From: Isoptericola halalbus
GTDB lineage: Bacteria > Actinomycetota > Actinomycetes > Actinomycetales > Cellulomonadaceae
Direction: 5' to 3'
Assembly: GCA_009663185.1 (NCBI GenBank)
Contig: VJZX01000004.1
Span: 125,545 to 189,544 of the forward strand
DNA length: 64,000 nt
Under the pieces are notes generated by a model, which searched no databases, had not been told where the DNA came from, and saw nothing but the letters and a program-made list of their open reading frames with translations. Shown here in pieces: positions 60,704-64,000 of the stretch; position 1 is the stretch's first letter, and every line of letters begins with the position of its first letter. The position numbers and the translations under genes were made by a program.

Positions 60704-62002
60704 TCAACGGAGGAACCCTTCGTAGTGGCGCTGCTGGAGCTGGGAGTCGATCTGCTTCACGGTCTCGAGGCCGACGCCGACGATGATGAGGATCGACGTG
60801 CCGCCGAACGGGATCTGCAGCGTCACGCCCAGCATCACCAGCACGAGCGTCGGGATGAGCGCGACGAGCGCGAGGTAGATCGACCCGGCCGACGTGATGC
60901 GGGTGATCACGTAGTCCAGGTACTCGGCGGTCGGGCGACCGGCGCGGATGCCCGGGATGAAGCCGCCGTACTTCTTCATGTTGTCCGCGACCTCGTCCGG
61001 GTTGAACGTGATCGACGTGTAGAAGAAGGCGAAGAAGACGATCATCAGGATGTACAGCGCGATGTACAGCGGCTGGTCCTGCTGCGCGAGGTTGGTCGAG
61101 ACCCAGATGACCCAGTCGGCCGTCTGGTCGCCGAACTGCGCGATGAGCCCCGGGATCGCCAGGATCGAGGCCGCGAAGATCACCGGGATCACGCCGGACA
61201 TGTTGATCTTGATCGGGATGTAGGTGCTCGTGCCGCCGTACATGCGGCGGCCCACCATGCGCTTCGCATACTGCACGGGGATGCGGCGCTGCGACTGCTC
61301 GACGAACACGACCAGGCCGATGACCAGGACGATGACGAGGAGCATGACGATGAAGTTGAACACGCCGTTGGCGCCACCGGCGATCGACCACAGCGCGGTC
61401 GGGAAGCTCGCCGCGATCGACGTGAAGATCAGCAGCGACATGCCGTTGCCCACGCCGCGCTCGGTGATGAGCTCGCCCAGCCACATGACCAGGCCGGTGC
61501 CGGCCGTCATCGTGATGACCATGAGCAGCGCGGTCATGAACGTCTCGTCGGCGATGACGTCGACGGCGCAGCCCGGGAAGAGCAGGCCTGTGCGCGCGGT
61601 CGTGATGATCGTCGTCGACTGCAGGATCGCCAGGGCGATCGTCAGGTAGCGCGTGTACTGGGTCAGCTTCGACTGACCCGACTGGCCCTCCTTGTGCAGG
61701 GCCTCGAACCGCGGGATCACGACGCGCAGCAGCTGCACGATGATGCTCGCGGTGATGTACGGCATGATGCCGAGCGCGAAGACCGACAGCTGCAGCAGCG
61801 CACCGCCGCTGAAGACGTTGATGAGGCCGAGCAGCGACGTGCTGTCCTGCATGCCTGCGACGCACTGCTGCACGTTGCCGTAGTCCACGCCTGGTGTCGG
61901 GATGAACGACCCCACGCGGAAGATCGCCATGATCGCGATCGTGAACAGCAGCTTGCGCCGCAGGTCCGGTGTCCGGAAAGCCCGGCCGAATGCGCTGAGC
62001 AC
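60704..62002 (-). CDS. secY: Protein translocase subunit SecY
   Basis: The 432-residue channel subunit with ten membrane helices: KLLFTIAIMAIFRVGSFIPTPGVD (TM1), plug region near GGALLQLSVFALGIMPYITASIIVQLL, PKFE-like RVVIPRFEALHKEG, the cytoplasmic R-x-R loop and the end LQQRHYEGFLR. The GTG start follows AGGAGGATAG. It has its own leader and promoter after two terminator hairpins behind rplO, and leads secY-adk-map. Confidence 0.97.
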   Translation of the reverse strand: MLSAFGRAFRTPDLRRKLLFTIAIMAIFRVGSFIPTPGVDYGNVQQCVAGMQDSTSLLGLINVFSGGALLQLSVFALGIMPYITASIIVQLLRVVIPRFEALHKEGQSGQSKLTQYTRYLTIALAILQSTTIITTARTGLLFPGCAVDVIADETFMTALLMVITMTAGTGLVMWLGELITERGVGNGMSLLIFTSIAASFPTALWSIAGGANGVFNFIVMLLVIVLVIGLVVFVEQSQRRIPVQYAKRMVGRRMYGGTSTYIPIKINMSGVIPVIFAASILAIPGLIAQFGDQTADWVIWVSTNLAQQDQPLYIALYILMIVFFAFFYTSITFNPDEVADNMKKYGGFIPGIRAGRPTAEYLDYVITRITSAGSIYLALVALIPTLVLVMLGVTLQIPFGGTSILIIVGVGLETVKQIDSQLQQRHYEGFLR

Positions 62003-62015
62003 CTATCCTCCTGGG

Positions 62016-62226
62016 CCCGCCGAGGCGGGTTGTCATGTCGCCGGGACACCCCGGCGAGGTTGGCACGCCGGGACCCACGGGCGCGCTGCACGCGTCCGCG
62101 CGTCGTGCCGACTCGGTCGTGGGTCCGGCCGGGCAGTGCCCGACGGCGCCGCACCCGACGGTGCGACCGGACCGTGTCGGATTCTACGTGCCCCCGGGAC
62201 GTGATCCACACCACGTCCGAGGGCCA
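62016..62226 (-). promoter_or_regulatory. secY promoter and structured leader
   Basis: On the minus strand TAGAAT (62191-62196) is a good -10, with TGGATC about 16 bp upstream. The ~180-nt leader has GGACCCACG (62071-62079) pairing with CGTGGGTCC (62118-62126), and a CCCGCC/GGCGGG hairpin (62016-62029) directly upstream of the Shine-Dalgarno. Start site and any regulation are inferred. Confidence 0.55.
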
Positions 62227-62227
62227 C

Positions 62228-62256
62228 GGCGCGTCCGGCAGGAGGCCGGACGCGCC
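62228..62256 (-). terminator. Second hairpin after rplO
   Basis: GGCGCGTCCGGC (62228-62239) and GCCGGACGCGCC (62245-62256) are perfect 12-bp arms with a 5-nt loop, 12 nt beyond the first hairpin. Together they insulate secY from the upstream ribosomal operon. Confidence 0.75.
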
Positions 62257-62268
62257 CGTGGTAGCACG

Positions 62269-62302
62269 CAGGGCCGGCGGCGCGTGTGCGCCGCCGGCCC
62301 TG
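62269..62302 (-). terminator. Terminator after rplO
   Basis: CAGGGCCGGCGGCGC (62269-62283) and GCGCCGCCGGCCCTG (62288-62302) form a perfect 15-bp stem with a GTGT loop, 8 nt after the rplO stop. Confidence 0.88.
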
Positions 62303-62310
62303 GGCGGACG

Positions 62311-62778
62311 TCAGTCCTCCGAGACCGAGCCGCCGGCCGCCAGGATCTTGTCCTTGGCGGAGCCGGAGACCGCGTCGACCGCGAGGTCCAGCTTGACGGT
62401 GATCTCGCCCGTGCCGAGCACCTTCACCGGCTGACCCTTGCGGACCGCGCCCTTGGCGACGAGGTCCGCGACGGTGACGGAGCCACCGGCGGGGTACAGC
62501 GCGGCGAGCTTGTCCAGGTTGACCACCTGGTACTCGACGCGGAACGGGTTCTTGAACCCACGCAGCTTCGGAAGGCGCATGTGCAGAGGCATCTGCCCAC
62601 CCTCGAAGCGCTCGGGCACCTGGCCACGAGCCTTGGAACCCTTGGTACCGCGACCCGCGGTCTTGCCCTTCGACGCCTCACCGCGACCCACGCGGGTCTT
62701 GGCGGTCTTGGCGCCGGCGGCCGGACGCAGGTGGTGGACCTTGAGCGGCTGAGCCGCCTTCTCGGTGTTGTCGGCCAT
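62311..62778 (-). CDS. rplO: 50S ribosomal protein L15
   Basis: A 155-residue L15: [36 protein letters not shown] at the N-terminus, [22 protein letters not shown], and the C-terminal [28 protein letters not shown] 62778 is preferred; a GTG at 62784 overlapping the rpmD stop is possible. It is the last gene before two terminator hairpins, splitting the usual rplO-secY junction. Confidence 0.96.
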   Translation of the reverse strand: MADNTEKAAQPLKVHHLRPAAGAKTAKTRVGRGEASKGKTAGRGTKGSKARGQVPERFEGGQMPLHMRLPKLRGFKNPFRVEYQVVNLDKLAALYPAGGSVTVADLVAKGAVRKGQPVKVLGTGEITVKLDLAVDAVSGSAKDKILAAGGSVSED

Positions 62779-62780
62779 GA

Positions 62781-62963
62781 TCACTCGACCTCCTCGACGG
62801 TGACGAGGTGCGCCACCGTGGCGACCATGCCGCGGATCTCCGGACGGTCCTCCTTCACGGCGGTGTCGCCGATCCGCTTGAGGCCGAGGGTCCGCAGCGT
62901 GTCACGCTGGTTCTGCTTGCCGCCGATGGCGGACTTGACCTGGGTGACCTTGAGTCGAGCCAT
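62781..62963 (-). CDS. rpmD: 50S ribosomal protein L30
   Basis: A 60-residue L30 reading [58 protein letters not shown], complete and typical. Its ATG overlaps the rpsE stop (ATGA) and its stop is 2 bp before the rplO ATG. Confidence 0.96.
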   Translation of the reverse strand: MARLKVTQVKSAIGGKQNQRDTLRTLGLKRIGDTAVKEDRPEIRGMVATVAHLVTVEEVE

Positions 62964-63634
62964 CACGCACCCACCTTCTCGCCGGCCTTCTCGGCCGCCT
63001 TGTCGGCGAGGCCGGCAGCCTGCGCGCGCAGGAGCGCGGCCGGGGCCACGTGCTCGAGCGGCAGACCACGGCGCGCGGCCACGGCGGCCGGCTCCTCGAG
63101 ACCCTTGAGGGCCGCGACGGTCGCGTGCACGATGTTGATCGAGTTCGACGAGCCGAGCGACTTGCTCAGGACGTCGTGGATGCCGGCGCACTCCAGCACG
63201 GCGCGCACCGGACCACCGGCGATCACACCGGTACCCGGCGAGGCCGGACGCAGGAACACGACGCCGGCGGCCTCCTCACCCTGGACCGGGTGCGGAATGG
63301 TGCCCTGGATGCGTGGGACGCGGAAGAAGTTCTTCTTCGCCTCCTCCACACCCTTGGCGATCGCCGCGGGCACCTCCTTGGCCTTGCCGTAGCCGACACC
63401 GACCGTGCCGTCGCCGTCGCCCACCACCACGAGCGCGGTGAAGCTGAAGCGACGACCACCCTTGACGACCTTGGCGACGCGGTTGATCGTCACCACACGC
63501 TCGACAAAGGCGTTCTTCTCGGCCGCGTCGCCGCGGCGGTCACCTCGACGGTCGTCGCGCCGGTTGGAGCGGCGGCCGTCGTTCTTGGACTCGTTGGCGC
63601 CCTGAGGGGCGCCGGTGCGCTGCCCTGCAGCCAT
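62963..63634 (-). CDS. rpsE: 30S ribosomal protein S5
   Basis: A 223-residue S5. A basic Arg/Asp-rich N-terminal extension (about 18-37) precedes the double-stranded RNA-binding part [50 protein letters not shown] and the C-terminal domain with [22 protein letters not shown]. The tail is Ala-rich and longer than in E. coli (167 residues). It is coupled to rpmD. Confidence 0.96.
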   Translation of the reverse strand: MAAGQRTGAPQGANESKNDGRRSNRRDDRRGDRRGDAAEKNAFVERVVTINRVAKVVKGGRRFSFTALVVVGDGDGTVGVGYGKAKEVPAAIAKGVEEAKKNFFRVPRIQGTIPHPVQGEEAAGVVFLRPASPGTGVIAGGPVRAVLECAGIHDVLSKSLGSSNSINIVHATVAALKGLEEPAAVAARRGLPLEHVAPAALLRAQAAGLADKAAEKAGEKVGA

Positions 63635-63677
63635 CAGAGGATCCTCATCTTCCGTGCGTACTCGGGGAGGTCGGCCA

Positions 63678-64000
63678 TCACAGCTCCAGCCCCGCTTCCC
63701 GGGCGCCGTCGGCGACCGCAGCCACCCGACCGTGGTACTTGTTGCCGCCGCGGTCGAAGACCACGGACTCGACGCCGGCAGCCTTCGCGCGCGCCGCGAC
63801 CAGCTCGCCGACCTTGCGGGCCTTGGCGGTCTTGTCGCCGTCGAACGCGCGCAGGTCGGCCTCGAGAGTCGAGGCCGAGGCGACGGTCTTGCCGACCGCG
63901 TCGTCCACGACCTGCGCCACCATGTGGCGCGAGGAACGGGTCACGACGAGGCGAGGACGCGCCGCGGTGCCCTTGATCTTCTTGCGCAGGCGGAGGTGGC
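63678..64000 (-). CDS. rplR: 50S ribosomal protein L18 (5' end outside window)
   Basis: The visible 107 residues read [33 protein letters not shown] ... [14 protein letters not shown] ... [28 protein letters not shown], the L18 core and C-terminus. The start codon lies beyond the right edge; only about 10-15 residues should be missing. It is 43 bp upstream of rpsE. Confidence 0.94.
   Translation of the reverse strand, partial: HLRLRKKIKGTAARPRLVVTRSSRHMVAQVVDDAVGKTVASASTLEADLRAFDGDKTAKARKVGELVAARAKAAGVESVVFDRGGNKYHGRVAAVADGAREAGLEL

Overview
The window is about 64 kb of very GC-rich, densely coding DNA from an actinobacterium, most likely order Micrococcales and resembling Cellulomonadaceae (inference). 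The evidence is a WhiB3/WhiD-type regulator, a GuaB3 paralogue beside GuaB, glycine-oxidase thiamine synthesis (thiO-thiS-thiG), an F420-type LLM oxidoreductase, a DUF5709 protein, frequent GTG/TTG starts, and many genes whose -10 hexamer sits 6-7 nt before the start codon with no Shine-Dalgarno sequence (probable leaderless mRNAs). I see no rRNA, tRNA or CRISPR array.

1-4.2 kb: a TPP-riboswitch-controlled thiO-thiS-thiG operon, divergent from thiE, then a SURF1 protein. 4.3-10.3 kb: the translationally coupled operon xfp-pta-ackA, which links phosphoketolase cleavage of xylulose-5-P/fructose-6-P through acetyl phosphate to acetyl-CoA or to acetate plus ATP. 10.4-12.7 kb: gluconokinase divergent from an FCD-type GntR regulator with paired operator-like repeats, then a DUF4031-HD protein. 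Gluconate feeding the pentose phosphates would supply the phosphoketolase operon.

12.6-19.2 kb is an accessory island: a serine-recombinase fragment, an intact IS30-family transposase, a decayed IS30 fragment, matching inverted repeats 2.9 kb apart, small membrane/lipoprotein orphans, a frameshifted membrane gene and an orphan methyltransferase.

19.3-31 kb returns to the core: succinate-semialdehyde dehydrogenase, GuaB3, a DnaQ-like exonuclease, GuaB, a MerR/B12-fold regulator, WhiB3, groES with a CIRCE operator, a broken DUF4240 lipoprotein, a THUMP-like methyltransferase, a carboxylate-amine ligase and tsaD. 31-36.8 kb: a RutE-like reductase, a sulfurtransferase and the rimI-tsaB-tsaE-alr-pseudouridine synthase cluster. 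TsaD, TsaB and TsaE together make the t6A37 tRNA modification. 36.8-44.4 kb: a lipoprotein-thioredoxin/CcdA/glutathione-peroxidase thiol-redox operon, a MarR-SDR divergent pair around a palindrome, nnr, an LLM oxidoreductase, acpS, a hydrolase and a MazG-like protein.

44.4-52.6 kb: cell-wall precursor and cofactor genes (glmS, DUF72, coaA, DedA, def, glmM) leading into rplM-rpsI. 52.6-55.6 kb: DUF5709, truA, a ROK protein and a hydrolase. 55.6-64 kb: the distal ribosomal/transcription cluster, all on the minus strand: rplR(partial)-rpsE-rpmD-rplO, two terminator hairpins, secY-adk-map with its own leader, then infA-rpmJ-rpsM-rpsK-rpoA-rplQ.
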